Below, piece after piece: positions 11,483 to 24,599 of a stretch of 64,000 nt of DNA (position 1 is the stretch's first letter; each line of letters opens with the position of its first letter). The notes below the pieces were generated by a model. The model did no database searches, was not told the origin of the DNA, and saw nothing but the letters and a program-made list of their open reading frames with translations. The translations under genes and the position numbers were made by a program. Source of the stretch: Lingula anatina (taxonomy: Eukaryota; Brachiopoda; Lingulata; Lingulida; Lingulidae); NCBI RefSeq assembly GCF_001039355.2, contig NW_019775385.1, positions 262,087 to 326,086 on the forward strand, in the 5' to 3' direction.

Positions 11483-13800
11483 GCTTAAAATAGCACCGTT
11501 TCTTGGGTACGTTTTTTTTCTCTTCTTCTGACCCCTTTGAAGACGTCTTCTCACAAATTTCACCTTGCTTTACAGGTTGTTATTCTGGATTCTGCGGTTT
11601 TCAATTATTTGCCTCACAAAAGTATATCAGTGCATTTTTACAAGTATTTGAAAAATGCTGTTTCAGGCGTTTTGCTACGAGCGAATTCGGAAAGGCACAC
11701 ACCAAAGTCTATAAAAAGGCAAAGGCTAAACAGCGTGAACAGCCCAGCAACATACGATGATGATTTGGACTGTTTAAATGCTAAATGAATCTTCCTCATT
11801 CTGACCTTAGATCCATTGTAAGCAAGGCGAACTTTTACCAATATACTTCAGGGAAATATCAAAAAGAAATTTTACAATTATCAGAATTGCTTAATGTCGT
11901 TTCATCTGTCTTAATTGCTTCAAATTATACTTTGTAAACACCACGCGCTGTCACACCCGAATCATTAACTTTCTAAAAAACGCAAAATATGCATGGTTTA
12001 TTATTTTCCTTCTGATAAATTCGTCCGATGTAGTGACACTGTACCGTTCAATTCCTCGGTTGACACCCGACCATTTTTGCAAAAATTTATGTTTTTTGAG
12101 ATGTTAAGCTAAGCGATTAAAAGATATTTGCATTAAAACAAAAGAGCGGTGGAAGATGCACGCCCCTTTCGTGCCAGGTGAGAAAGAGACGCGGTAACAG
12201 ATGATGATGCCGTTAAGTGATTACTACCACTAATTAAAAACGACATTCCAGGTGATGCGTTCAAATCAAGTGGAACGCACTTCCTCAATAAACTTTCCAA
12301 GCGTTTGTCAGACGATCGATTCTTTAATAAAATTGATAGATAAACGTTCCCTTCCTTTTGTTTTCTGTCTGTCATACATCAGCTACCTATGGTATTTCTA
12401 AGTCAAAACAATACAGTGCACTCAATTATTGGCAAAAATAACTGTTTAGACCTTTTTCTAAAAGGAATGATGATCATCATAGGAATGAAATCATCATAAG
12501 AACGCCATAAGAACATCGGATATTTATCATTTCGATCTCAGTTTTGCGAAAATCATAGAAATGCCTAAGAATCATGATGAATGATTAAGTAAACTTCATT
12601 CAAAAAAAAAAAAATAATAATAATAATAAATAAATAAATAAATAAATAAATAGAGAATCTACAGTAGGAAAGCATTATAAAATAATTTCCGCACAATGAC
12701 TTGAAATGATCAGTATCTAAAAAAAAACCCACCAGATTATTCAATGTGTGTTTGGAATGAAGGTTTCGAGTTGTGAAATTAAAGATTTTTTTCAAACCCG
12801 TCTGCAAGAAAAATGTTTCTTCAATCGAATCGCCATGTCCATACATTAATACTATAGGGAATCACAACAGATATCTTGAAAATTCAACTACATCAACGGG
12901 AAAGCTGTCATCGCCCAGGGCGCTTCATTTAAAGTAATTTCGAACACGTGCGGAATTTAATCATTTTTAATGTACAGACTTTTATGCTTCAGAGAAACAC
13001 GGTTGTTAACAAGTGTGATCTAGGTCTCCACATGGCGGAGGAGGAAAGAGGTGGTACAAAATGATTGACAGGTAGAGCACGCGACGGAGGTGTGGCCACT
13101 GTAATGGAAAGTACAGTTACTTCCTGAGCGATACCCGATTCGAAAGTTTTTTTCTAATTCAAACGCCTTTTCCATGGTTATTTTAAAAAGTCTAAATTTT
13201 TAAAATAAAAAAATTGGATAATATATTTGATCTATCGTCATTTTAAGATCTCTTTTTATTTCGGCTGCAGTTGGATGTGGAGTGGAATGCAGTTGGTTTT
13301 ATTGAACAAAAACTGGCTGGCATGGTCGTATTTCTAGACTTAAGCAATATCACATTGCAAAAACCCGGTGCTAAGAAACTGAGTTTCCCCATAACGAAAT
13401 CAGAATATGTCTGTACGCTCTTGCGGATCACCATTCATCAGAATATAGAAATATTGGTTTAGGGGGTCAGCGCCTTGTCCAGCAAAAGTCAAGGCGCATT
13501 ACCGAAATGCCAAGACTGATCACCCGATCTTGTCCATTTTTAATCGTCACATTTATGACCGGAGGTTCACCATGTAGCAATTTTTTTAAGGTCTTTCTTT
13601 AACACCCCAACTCGCCTCCAGCTCCAAGCCCCACATAATGACCGCTTAAAGTTGACCGTAAAGAAGCCGTTACCTGTCTGTCACCGGGACAGCTGCTCGT
13701 GGCCCGTGACGTTTAAATGGGCCTAGCGCGTGCAACAAGTTAACGGGGTTGAACGATTAGGGCACCGAAGGTGACACGGCGTAATGAACCATGACACACG
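11483..13800. other. Shared 5' region of two divergent bHLH genes
   Basis: The minus-strand gene starts at 11482 and the plus-strand gene has its TATA box near 13802, so this 2.3 kb is the intergenic region between divergent promoters. I see no exon. Simple AATA/TAA repeats lie at about 12601-12651. The stretch at about 12180-12310 and the GC-richer 13640-13800, which has a CAGCTG E-box near 13690, are the best enhancer candidates, by composition only. Confidence 0.5.
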
Positions 13801-13801
13801 G

Positions 13802-13809
13802 TATATAAA
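13802..13809 (+). promoter_or_regulatory. TATA box for the third bHLH gene
   Basis: TATATAAAG stands in GC-richer DNA. A good donor (ACCG then GTAAGT at 14013) lies about 200 bases downstream and a good acceptor (TTTACAG ending 14867) lies just before the coding ATG. I infer a non-coding first exon at about 13832-14012 and a second exon from 14868. The transcription start is inferred. Confidence 0.6.
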
Positions 13810-14971
13810 GCGCAGTTGACTTGATTAAGGCTCAGAGATAAGACGTAATTTTAGAAGATACAGAGCGTTTAATGAAATGAGTGCATCGCGTGGACACGAG
13901 GAGTGATCCGTGAGCCGGCGAAGCTCTACAAAGTATACCTGTTAGCACGGCGTATTCATCAGAAGTTAAACAGTTGTGCTTCCCGTCCAAGAAAACACGA
14001 CGTTTATTACCGGTAAGTAAAATTAGTATGGGTAAATGGAACATTGATTATGACATTTCAAAAGTATACCAATACTGTGGTAGGAAAAAAAGACAGTAGA
14101 AAAACCAAGCTCGATAAACGATGTGCTTGGGATGACAATGAAGAACATGCCAACACGAATAACGTAGAGTTGCGGATGTATTTATGGGGAACTGTAGAGG
14201 GTAAATGCGAAGGGGTGACTTCATTGATTCAAAACCTCTAAAGAAGAGTATTTATAAACGAAAATTAAACCACTTAGCTCACAATGGGAAAGATAGTGTG
14301 TAACTTAAATTTTAATGCTGGCATTTCTTTTTTGCCTGTCCTATAAAGATTGATCGGTAAAATGCACCTTGACTTTAAGCTTTTAGCAGTTTGTGGTGAA
14401 CATGAACATTTTTTGTGTGTTGAACCATAATAGCTGTGATGATTTTTTTTATTTGCATTGCTAGCAGATTTGACTATATTTGTGAATTAATCCAAATTGC
14501 TGGCTATCATGTCTTGTTAAGAATGTACCTGTATTTATTATAAATCATTCAATCCAACATTTCCTCTCAATGACAACATATTACAAAGAAGATAATAAGT
14601 TATATCACAAAGTGACGTTTCCTCTGAATAATTAAATATATAAAACGTGCTGTATGGAGCGAACGCTGGCTGTTTCATAATATGCACTAATATTTTATAT
14701 AAACAATCCTAAAACAATTTATATTCGATAAATACGACACGTTTTACAGTAAGCAATGACTTTAGCAACTAAGCCTTATTGCCCAATAGCATTGTTGTAT
14801 CTAAACTTGATTCAGTTTTAAAGGTATAAGCACATATTTTTAAGACGGATAAATATTTTCTTTACAGATTTTTGTACACAAAAGTCAGCAAATACCAAAC
14901 CGATCGCGATTTACAGGGTTAACACTGAGTTAACCACTCTCCTAGTGTGACCACAGTGAGAACCAAACAGT

Positions 14972-15670
14972 ATGTTGTCTAATAACGACATTCGTCCTCA
15001 AGGTCAAGGCCATTTCAGTTTGGAAGATTTTGGCGCCAAAGACAGTTTAAGCGCTCTTCTTGATAGTTACGATTGCAGCGCCACGTATTGGTCAGATTTC
15101 AGCGACTCCGCGTGCGCTCAGACTCAGGCCTCTTTGCAAGAATTCGGACGCTTCGTGTACTCTCCAAGTAGCAACTCCCTGAGCCCCTGCTCGAGAGGCG
15201 ACGGAGTTCATTCTCCCGAGAGATCGTTTCAGCTACTGGACTTTCAGTCATCAGAAGAACCACCTGCGTTATCTTCAAAGGTTGGCGAAGAGGCTTCTAA
15301 CCTCCCCAGTGCAGACACGTATCCCACCCCGGGGGAGATTTCGGGGGACGGATCGAAGAATTATGATAGTGTCGTGGAGTGGCTGAACCAACAATCTTGC
15401 GGAGGAAGTAGCAAGCGGAAGAGGCGCATTACTCGCCCGCAAAGACTTCAAGCCAACATGCGTGAAAGACGGCGAATGGTTCACCTTAACTCTGCCTTCG
15501 ATCAGCTTCGCCTTCACGTGCCTAGCTTCCCCTACGAGAACAAAATGTCTCGAATACAGACCCTTAAATTGACTGTTGAGTATATCACATTTATGCAAGA
15601 AGTTCTCAGTACGCCAGACTATTTACTGAATGAACAGTTCGGGGACTGCATGATTGAACATCACGGGTGA
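14972..15670 (+). CDS. Fer3/PTF1-like bHLH transcription factor, single coding exon
   Basis: A 232-residue open frame. The N-terminus is acidic and Ser-rich with aromatic residues (for example DSYDCSATYWSDF) and may be an activation region. KRKRRIT precedes the bHLH at residues 157-212: basic region QANMRERRRM, helix 1 VHLNSAFDQLRLHVP, loop SFPYENKMSR and helix 2 IQTLKLTVEYITFM. The family is the same as its two neighbours. It shares MRERRRM and HLN with the 10777-11482 gene, and SFP in the loop with the 2809 gene. The coding part has no intron, unlike the 2809 gene. A non-coding first exon is likely (see 13802). I cannot assign orthology between Fer3, PTF1A and related classes without a tree. 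Confidence 0.9.
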   Translation: MLSNNDIRPQGQGHFSLEDFGAKDSLSALLDSYDCSATYWSDFSDSACAQTQASLQEFGRFVYSPSSNSLSPCSRGDGVHSPERSFQLLDFQSSEEPPALSSKVGEEASNLPSADTYPTPGEISGDGSKNYDSVVEWLNQQSCGGSSKRKRRITRPQRLQANMRERRRMVHLNSAFDQLRLHVPSFPYENKMSRIQTLKLTVEYITFMQEVLSTPDYLLNEQFGDCMIEHHG

Positions 15671-15788
15671 ATTTAAATGCCACGTGAATTTTTTTTAAAA
15701 TTAATTCATTTAGAGTTTAATTTTTAATGCTAATCAAATACACTGGTATAGTTTATTTACCAAGCTAACCTACGCAGGGGGAGTGCTG

Positions 15789-15834
<46 letters not shown>

Positions 15835-17550
15835 TCTACATCCAGCCATAATTTTATCATATAATCACCAAAAGTGATTGGTATGTTTGTCTCAGAGGTG
15901 TATGTTGTAAATTATTGCTCTGGTTATTTCAACAGCTGGCAGATTAAAATGAAAAATAAGTAGAAGTAGTAGTAGTAGTAGTAGTTATTGTTGCGGTAGG
16001 TCTGGCGTCAATTGAAGTTGCAGTAGCTGTACCAGAAGAAACTGTAACAATGATGGTTGTGGTAGCGATGGTTGTCGCAGCATTGCTGGATGTGATAGAA
16101 GATTCAACAGCTTTGTTAATAACACACCAGGCAGCAGTAAAGGTACAGTGTAGTAAGTATGAACACTTATTGTATCATTATCAGGTGGCGCGATAGATAA
16201 TTCAGAAACGGTAGAAATGGAAATGGTGCTGTTTTTGCATGTTATCGATGGCAGCAACAGCGGAAAAACTGGCCTCAAAGTCGACTTATGGTTGCAGAGG
16301 GAAAAGCACATTTCAAATCGTCACTGTGTTTAACTGATATAAAATTATGTCAACATTTCGCCGTAATGTTGCTAACAGCTGTCTATATCTATCATATTCA
16401 TGCTGGTAGATATTAATATTTTAAACGGCATTAAGAGCTTGGTATATCATTAGATTGTCAATTATTTATTGTTTAATTTAGAAAATTATTAAGTATAAAT
16501 GCTGGCAGATACTTCGTTTTGAATTCGCTAGGAAGAGTTTTTTTAAAGTAGAAATATCACCGAGGTTGTTTTGCTCTGTCAACTTAATATATGACGAGTC
16601 ACATATTTGTTTCAGTCTAACCAAAATCATGTTATTGTAGTGTACTGGTTTTTATTGTTGCATAGTTTTATCAGAATGTCTGTCTCGGTTTCAAATGTAA
16701 CTTCATCGAGTGCCAAAATTAGTGTATTTATCGTTATATTTAACCATATTTATTATAAACTATTCTTAAGAATTTAAACAAGACACAGCAATGTGTTTAT
16801 ACAGTATTATGCAGATGTTACCATGTCAGTATTAATCTGTATACAAAGGTAGATTTAAGCGTAGATTTTAGTATTTATTTATTTATTCAAATTATTTGCA
16901 TCTCTTAATACACGTAATCATTCAACTTTTATTTTTTCTTTTTATGATATAAAGTGAGTTAATGCATTTCTTTGTTTTCCACTAGTATTACGTGGAGAAA
17001 TCATGTCTCGACTCGGTACATAAGTCACAGACAAAATCGAAATTAATAACCTTTGAAAGCCATGAATAGCTGAGTCTCTATTTAGTAGTCACAAGTGAGC
17101 CTTTGCAGCTAGATCACTAGATGTCTTTTTTTTACTGAAGAGCTTGCCCTCCAGCATTCTTTTGCTTTCTGGAGAGTAAGCTCTTCAGAAAAAAAAAGGA
17201 GTCGACATCCAGACGTCTAACTGCAAAAGGCCTGTTGTATTTAAGGTGCAAGCCCAGCCGGTAGTGATGATTGCATAGATCTGCCAAATTGTGTTTGCTG
17301 AGAACAAAATCCACAGCCAGGTTTTGTGCACTGGGAAGTAATTGCACTAGGACAGAGAGAGAAAGAGAGAAAAAGAGAGAGAGAGATAGGCTGTCGAACT
17401 ACTTGTACATATAATTTTTTCGGTAATTACTGAACCTGAACAATCAAATGGACACCCGCATTATGTTTTTCTATTGTTCGATCCACTTTAAATGCATTTT
17501 TTAATTTAGATCAGTTTCACCATTCACAACATAAAACCGACAATTGACTA

Positions 17551-17583
<33 letters not shown>

Positions 17584-19209
17584 CATTTCGGTTCATCAAC
17601 AAATACAAATAGACAATGCAATCATCAAATTTTATATTGAATCTCACCGTATTAATACTGCTCAGGCCCAGAGGCACCGGAGGAAGTGGTCCCTTTTTGT
17701 GACCTCTGTTAATGTCTGCTGAGAGTAACGGTTTCATTGCCTCGGGCAGAGTATAGATGTATTTTATGATGACTCCATTTCCGTTGTCTTTTGTTCTGTG
17801 AGTGTATTTATGTATGATATAAACTAACATGAATATAAGCTTTCTATATTATTATAGTAAAAAAAATACATATAAATCAATAAAGTTACAACTGTCAGCA
17901 TAAGAATGATTGAAAGTGATTTTTGTACCAAATCACACGCACAGATCTTCAATACAAAACGTTGGTTTTCTGTACCCTCTTCCAGGGTCACAGATGGGAT
18001 GTTTCACTACATGTTCACAGATTTGTCTCTGGCTCGTTCATGACACGATTCTCTACTGCTCTACTGTGAGCGCTGGAGAGAAGAGCACGTAATTAATCTG
18101 CGGCCATGATAGAGGGTAGGTTTTCAGGGTGTCATTTGCGAGCGACTTGAATGAACAGCCATTTTCCTAACAGAAATGTGTCAATGAAAAAGATATTCTC
18201 TAGAACAAATCTTTCTAAAGATCAGTTTAGCCTTTCCGATTTCAATAAAAAGATCGATGTTCTAATAAGCGACTTTATTTGGCATTCTAAACGCCTCGAC
18301 GCGTTTTCATAATGAAGTACAATGTGGGGGTGTCAAATGTAGAACTCACTGTATAGTTCTGTGACAGTTAAAATGAAACATAGTGCACAGTTACGCTGCA
18401 TAGTAGTTAGAAAGATAAATCACGCTACTGCGTACATGTTAAGCCTAGATTACATTTACACGGGCGCCGTGCGATGAAATTGTCCGTACGATTTTCTTTT
18501 AATCGCAAGGAGGTACTTGCTACGCCGCGCATGCTAACATTACATGGCTTTCAATCCGTACGACTCCGCTCAGACGCTGTAAGTAAAGAGTATTACGAGC
18601 ATCGCATTTCAAATGTCATCTAGGCTTTACTTTATCTTACTATGTTATTATAGCACCTTTTTCATTCAGAATGCTGTGGGCCACATGAACTTGTGTTTAG
18701 AAAGTGTCCAAAGACACCCGACCAGTGCGCTATATCACCCTTTTTCTTGGCAACAATCGTCATGTTCGGCACACTGTATTTCAACCATGGCATTTTTATC
18801 CAAGCAAGCGAGATAAGTTAAGCACATTGATATTACCGGTGCAATCGTATTTTTTATTTGTTATTGTATAATGCTTTTATAATTTTTTCTTTCTTTGTGT
18901 GTGTGTGTGTGTGTGAGCATGTGCTCTTTTCTTCATATGTGCGCACGATATGGTTATGTGGGTTTCAAGGAAAGAACGGTAATCTGCTGAATTTCTGAAA
19001 TGTTGAAATGTGTGTGTGTGTGTGTATAGTTAATATAGCTCGATGGCCTGGGGGGAGACACTGCTATCACACACTACCGGTACAGTAGCGCCTACAGCGT
19101 GGCAGTTTTATCGTTCTAAAGAGTCGGGTGCCGCTCTCAATTTTTTACCTTTCTCTCTCACATATGGCGGTGAAATTACTGTGGCTGTGAAGGGAGTTCT
19201 TGGAATTTG
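15671..19209. other. Intergenic DNA between the third bHLH gene and the PAN receptor
   Basis: No gene found. It contains a TTA microsatellite (15791-15834), an AGT run (about 15966-15985) grading into about 180 bases of degenerate GTN triplets, an imperfect GA tract (about 17348-17388), an AAT run (17553-17580), GT runs near 18897-18914 and 19012-19024, and the hairpin at 17099-17231. The open frame on the minus strand at 15985-16311 is a product of the degenerate triplets. Confidence 0.55.
17099..17231. repeat. 133-bp imperfect hairpin
   Basis: The core stem pairs CTGAAGAGCTTGCCCTCCAG (17135-17154) with CTGGAGAGTAAGCTCTTCAG (17169-17188) across a 14-base loop. It continues outward through T/A runs to GCCTTTGCAG at 17099 and CTGCAAAAGGC at 17231, with bulges. 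It could be a snap-back MITE or a primary microRNA-like foldback. Confidence 0.7.
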
Positions 19210-22200
19210 ATGCAGCCAGTGTGCGGGATGTTTATCTGGGTTCTTATTTCTTGTATAGCAACTGTATTGGCCTCGGATCCACAAGGTAAGGTTGTTGAAT
19301 TTTTAAAATCATTACCTATGAAGAAAAAATTTACTGAAGAATCAAAAACTCGTTTCACGCTACCCCTGTTGTATGGAAGCGATACGCTCATGGAGGCGGT
19401 CGCCAATCGTTACGGAGAGCCATCGTTTGTTTTAGCTGTGAAGGGTTAAATAAATCTTTTCGAGCTTTTTTTTTACACAACATAAATCTTCATTGTTGTG
19501 TTTATGCAAAGGTTATCAATGGCCAATTAAGTGATCACCTGTTAAACGTCGTCTTCATAATTCATTTAGTTAACTCAGAATTTAGCCCGGTCAATTTCTT
19601 TTTGAATAAAAAAAATAGCAGGGAATGAACAAGTGTGTATTCCCTGCCATCTGTCAAATTGGAATATGTATCCAAATAAATTTTGTTTAGTATGATAGAA
19701 AAAAGACTTACCTGCCTGGTGTGCTAGAAAGGTGCATATTCATGTGTCATGAAAAAAAGTTAAGTCTGTTAAAATAGGTAATCTGGTAATGAAAAGCATT
19801 ACAAACGCACCATTTTTTCCAATGAAATTCACACAGCATGGACCTATTATTTTTCAACTTCAAATAGAATCCACTTCATCGGGTCAAAATGATATTATTG
19901 TGCACTTTTCAGTATGTCTGGAGAGGCGCAATTATGCAAAACAAGAGGGCGGGGTCCCAGTGATCGGTACCCACGGATCTTTGGAAGAATGCCAAGACTT
20001 CTGTCTCAGAGACGTCAACTGTGCAGCAGTGAGCTATCACAGGGTAACTCAAACATGTGAAAAGTACAACGCGCTTAGAAACGCAGAGGATGTGAAGAAT
20101 GACACGTGTTGTTATCACTTCCGGAAAGTCCCCTGTCTGTCTCAACAGGAAGGAAGTGATAGTAAAGTGACTTCCGGGGTAAACAATAGCGGAGATGTTA
20201 CCGAAATGCGGAATGCTCCAAACGGAACAGCCTTTACGAAAAATCCCGACAGGTCTAGATCAGATGAATATGAAAAAATGTTCGGACAAAATGAAACATC
20301 GGTCACAGAAATCCCTTTTACATCTCCTACAACTTTTTATTTGAACACAATTAAACCCACCACGGATGTTTCAGTCGCTAAAATGACAACGACAGAAGAA
20401 ACGGACGACATCGACAGAATGGAAACTGCTTCAAATGAGATATCAAAACAGACGACACCTGCCACCCGTACTCCTCTGCATAGTGAGAGAGGCAAGAGCA
20501 AACCAAAGGACGCTGATGTATTTACTACGACAAAAGTAGTCCCAACTGATACCACAGAAGATAGCGAACAAAGTACGTAGCACTGCCTTCAAAATATTAT
20601 TTTAAGATGTTTTCAGAAAACACATTACTTAATTACTCAGAGATAATATGCAAAATATAAAACAGCGGACTATTTTTTAATGTGAAAGATGCATGAACAT
20701 GTAGGCCTAGGTGTAGGGCCAGGGGTGGGAATGGCTTGTTTTTGGTTCTTTTTCCTCGATAATTCTGTTTCCGGACAAGAGAAGACTAAAAAGGGCTTAG
20801 GGAGAGGCACGTGACTTAATTCTTTGCCCTGCCCTGATTCTGCCTTGATTAAAGTAAATATTAAACCAGATCAAACCTATATTAGAAATAAGTCTATTGT
20901 GTTGCATAAAGTAATAAAATAAACTGTATGTGTTCATTTAAGTTGACTGCCTACAGCAGTACTATGACGCCAAACAAAATGGCGGCTACCAGGTGAAAAG
21001 TCTGTCCAAGATGGAGTGTCAGGCCGTGTGCCTGCTGCAGGCCGACTGTAAGGCGATGGATTTTAACAGGGTAACCAAAGAGTGCACGCTCCACCTCTGG
21101 TCGTCTGAAACTAGTCACACGAGGGACAAGTGCTGTCAGCATTTCAAGAAGACGAAGTGCAAACGTGGGTTCTTCTCAGCAATTCGTCCCTTTTTTCATT
21201 TATTGTTTGAAGTAGAGCCCCTAATCTTAATGTATTTCAACCTATTTTTATTTCACTGCCGCAAAATTATCATCTAATTACTAATTAATTATTTCCCAAA
21301 TGTCAAACGCACATTGATAAAATCTTATAAAATATATATTAAATGTTCATTTTACATATATCAGTACATGATACTTTATAAAAGTGTTCTCTATATTAAA
21401 AAAGAACAGTACCGGTAAGCATAAACGTGTTTCTATTTCACATAGGGTTAGTTTGTCTATCACTTAACTACACTTCTCCGATTTATTCTCTCTGTATTTT
21501 TATTCAGTGGAACTGCCAGAAGATATTCGTGAAAGATTTAAGAGCGAAAAGGGAGTATCAACGACACAGTTACCTAAAAGTAAGAGCTATTTTTCGGTGG
21601 CAGAAATGTAATACATCATTTATTTCACAAATTTTCTAAATGGGCAAAATTACATGTATTTCCAAAAAAAAAAAGGCATGTATTACAGGTCTTCAGATAA
21701 ATAAAATGGTATTGCACCCTACTGCTTTGACAACATTTTCAAATTCTTTCTAGAGTTTCGTCTCTAGCAAAGTTCTAAATGGATCTAGTTAATATGTGAG
21801 CGTTTGTATGTTTTTTTTCTGCTTGATTCTGTTACATGAGCGTCTGGCGTTATGTCCAACATTAATTCAGCCAATTAATTCAATCTGCCCCATTTTATTT
21901 GCAGCATGTACAAGACGGGTACAAGCCATGCGAACTTACTTCGGCAGCTCCCAGTTAAACGGACTCAAGCAGATTGGAACGTTCACGGCTGCGCAATGCA
22001 AGGCGGAATGTATGAGAAAGAGCGCTTGCGCGGCAAGTGACTTTGACTCTTTTCAAAATGTGTGCTTTCTTCACAGTAGAACGGACCCATACATGCACAC
22101 GACCAACCCATGCTGCACTCACTATAAGAAGGTTGAAGAATGCGAATGTACGTACAGAATGAAAAGTGCCACGCCAATCATTTTCTTTCGAGAATTTTTT

Positions 22201-22659
22201 TAGAAAATATAATCGGATGAGAAATAAAAGTATTAAAGTTTTGCAGAAAGTTTGATTCCACTTAAAAATAATACATTTATTTTTAACTAATTAATTGATT
22301 AATAAAAACTATGGCTAACATACACATTTTTCATCTCTCCGCTTATTTCCTAACTATTCCAATTTCAGCCGCCTGTTTCCAGACCCATCTAGACATAACC
22401 CACCCGGGCGGCGATCTCGTGGCCAATCAGACGGAGTTCAGCTGCAGGGAAGAGTGCATTAAGATTGGCGAATGTGCTGCCTTCACCTACAACTACACAG
22501 ACTCGACATGCAGGTAGGGGCATACAGGGGGCATATTCACAGTAATTGTGAACCCAGCCGTGCATTTTATTATCAATGCGCAATACAATGTTTTAGTACA
22601 TAGTGTATGGTAATTGTTGTTTTTTACCTCCATACAGTTCATACTAACTCCTCAAGAAG

Positions 22660-22690
<31 letters not shown>

Positions 22691-24599
22691 TGTTATCATA
22701 ACTGTGATACCAGTACATGCCTTATCCACAGTTGTGTCATAATCTATGAAATATGTCAATCTGTATTACGGTCCATGCAGGTAACTTTATTTTGGAAAGA
22801 AGGCCAGTGTGGCAACTCACAGTAAAGTCCATTTCATCCACCTTTTTCAGGATCCACAAAGAACTGGACTACAATCGCACCGCCCGCACCGTGGACTCGT
22901 GTTGCAGCCATGCCAAGAAAGGCATCTGTTTAGGTGAGGATGGTCTTCTTAAACGCACTGAGTGTCCCAAAAGTAAATGTAATAATTTTTTGCCTCCTTC
23001 AAATAGCCTGGATTTTAACTTATATCTGACATAAACACGCTGAGTAACTCCTTTAGGTCAGCCCTTCTTAATAAAACTTTTGGTTATGGTAGTAGTGGAA
23101 CGATGGCTTTTTTGATACCACATTCAAATGTACTTTAAAATATTATATTATATTCGTGGATCCTTGCTTTCGATTGCCTATAATGACTGGGAGTCCGTTT
23201 AGAGTACATGTAACTTGCAAATTTCTCCTTTTTAATTGTCATTATATTATAAATTAATCTCAGACAAAGATCCAGACCTTGCCGTCACGACGACCACCAC
23301 CACCACAACTGTACCCGGAATGACCACAACAACAATCGAAAATCTGTGGGACATTTTTAATATAGACGGCGATACCAACGGTAAGTAAGAGCAGCTTCCC
23401 CATTGGCGTCTCGTTTTGAAGATAAAATATTAAGCCTTAGCAAGATTAAGTTTTGATGAAAAAAGAAACTACTGTAAATTGTAGAGAGATAAAGAATTTT
23501 AAATGGCAGTTTTAAGCACGCACTGCCACGGAAGTCCTTATTTAATGGAAACTAACAGACATCAGAGCAATCGCATGAAGGAACGCTTTTTAGAATTTAA
23601 GGGGTGAAAGTTAGTCACGCAATTAAAGGCATGGCCAATCATAATGATTCACAGTAATTCAAAGTAAAAGCAAAAACTGAAGTTATGTTTAAAAAAGTAG
23701 ATATAGTCAATAAGAAAGTAAAGGATACCGACTCTTAATAAAATTAACATACAAACATTGCAGAGAAAGGTGAAACGGCCAATGAACCCAAGAAGGCAGG
23801 TTCACTAGAAATGACGGAGACCACCATCATTATTTTGCTGGGCTGTCTTGCCGTGTTTCTGATCGCCATTGGCGTCGTTGTGGTCTTTTTCTGCCATCGC
23901 CGCCGCCAGCAAAAAAAGAAAAAGAAAAGCAAGTCCTCGGTGACCAATCCAACCGATCCGTCGACGTGGATGAAAGATTACACCCTTCAGACCGCCAAAA
24001 CCGACGCCTTTTGGAAGGCGATTTCACCGCCAGGCTCCGTGACAAAGCGAAGCGACGAGGGCGGCGTTCGTAGAATCGAGCGCCATAAGTCTGACATCAC
24101 GCAGAGGTCGGACTACGGACTGGTTCAACAAAACCCTTACTACGGTACGACAAGAAGCGTCCCCGGACGGCGAGCTAGCGAAAACCCTTACGCAAACTAC
24201 ACAGGGGAACGAATGCGTTACGCCGCGGGCCACATGCGTTCGAGCCACTACGCCGAAACATCTCTTTACGATGGCCACCCCCATTCCCCGCCCTCTGTGG
24301 ACTATCCCGTCTCCGAGCCGTTCGACCCCAGCGAACACCGCTACGTTGGACGCCATGACTTCATGGGACGGCCCCTGAGCCTGAGCGTCGATGAACTTCA
24401 CGTCCAACAACACCCTTCAGAGCGATCACGGAGCTTGAAGATCCCGCGGCCTCATGTCAATGGCGACCATCCTTCCGTGCACCAGAACGAGGCCAGGCCC
24501 TTTGATGGACCTGAGGAGAAAAAACTTGGTGGTGCTTTGGCTTATGCCAATGACTTCGCGGACTCTGAAAGGTACACGCGTAGAGTATCTCCGATGTAG
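19210..24599 (+). CDS. Single-pass membrane receptor with four PAN/apple-type domains
   Basis: Nine exons: 19210-19285, 19913-20572, 20943-21164, 21508-21579, 21905-22147, 22369-22513, 22851-22933, 23264-23380 and 23764-24599. They join in frame to 817 residues, nearly all at phase 1. Residues 1-22 are a signal peptide. PAN-like modules lie at about 26-105, 246-319, 344-424 and 425-500. Each has the pattern EC/EC..C...C, an aromatic or acidic -FN/-DF strand and a closing CC.HF.K/H.KK..C. A Ser/Thr-rich linker follows PAN1 (about 110-245) and a Thr run lies at about 506-525, both fit for O-glycans. The transmembrane segment is about 561-583, followed by HRRRQQKKKKK. The 233-residue tail has NPYY (664-667) and NPYANY (681-686), NPxY-like sites that could bind PTB or endocytic adaptors. 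PAN domains bind proteins or sugars. I do not recognise a named orthologue. AATAAA lies at 24783. Confidence 0.85.

Noticed and set aside
15985-16311. Open frame of 108 codons (-) and an equally open Val/Ala-rich frame on the + strand
   Set aside because: Both come from a degenerate GTN/AGT triplet repeat downstream of the third bHLH gene.
18440-18600. GC-richer stretch that looked like a MITE
   Set aside because: I could not find matching inverted ends or a target duplication.
24024-24413. Minus-strand frame of 129 codons
   Set aside because: Antisense shadow of the PAN receptor's cytoplasmic-tail exon.
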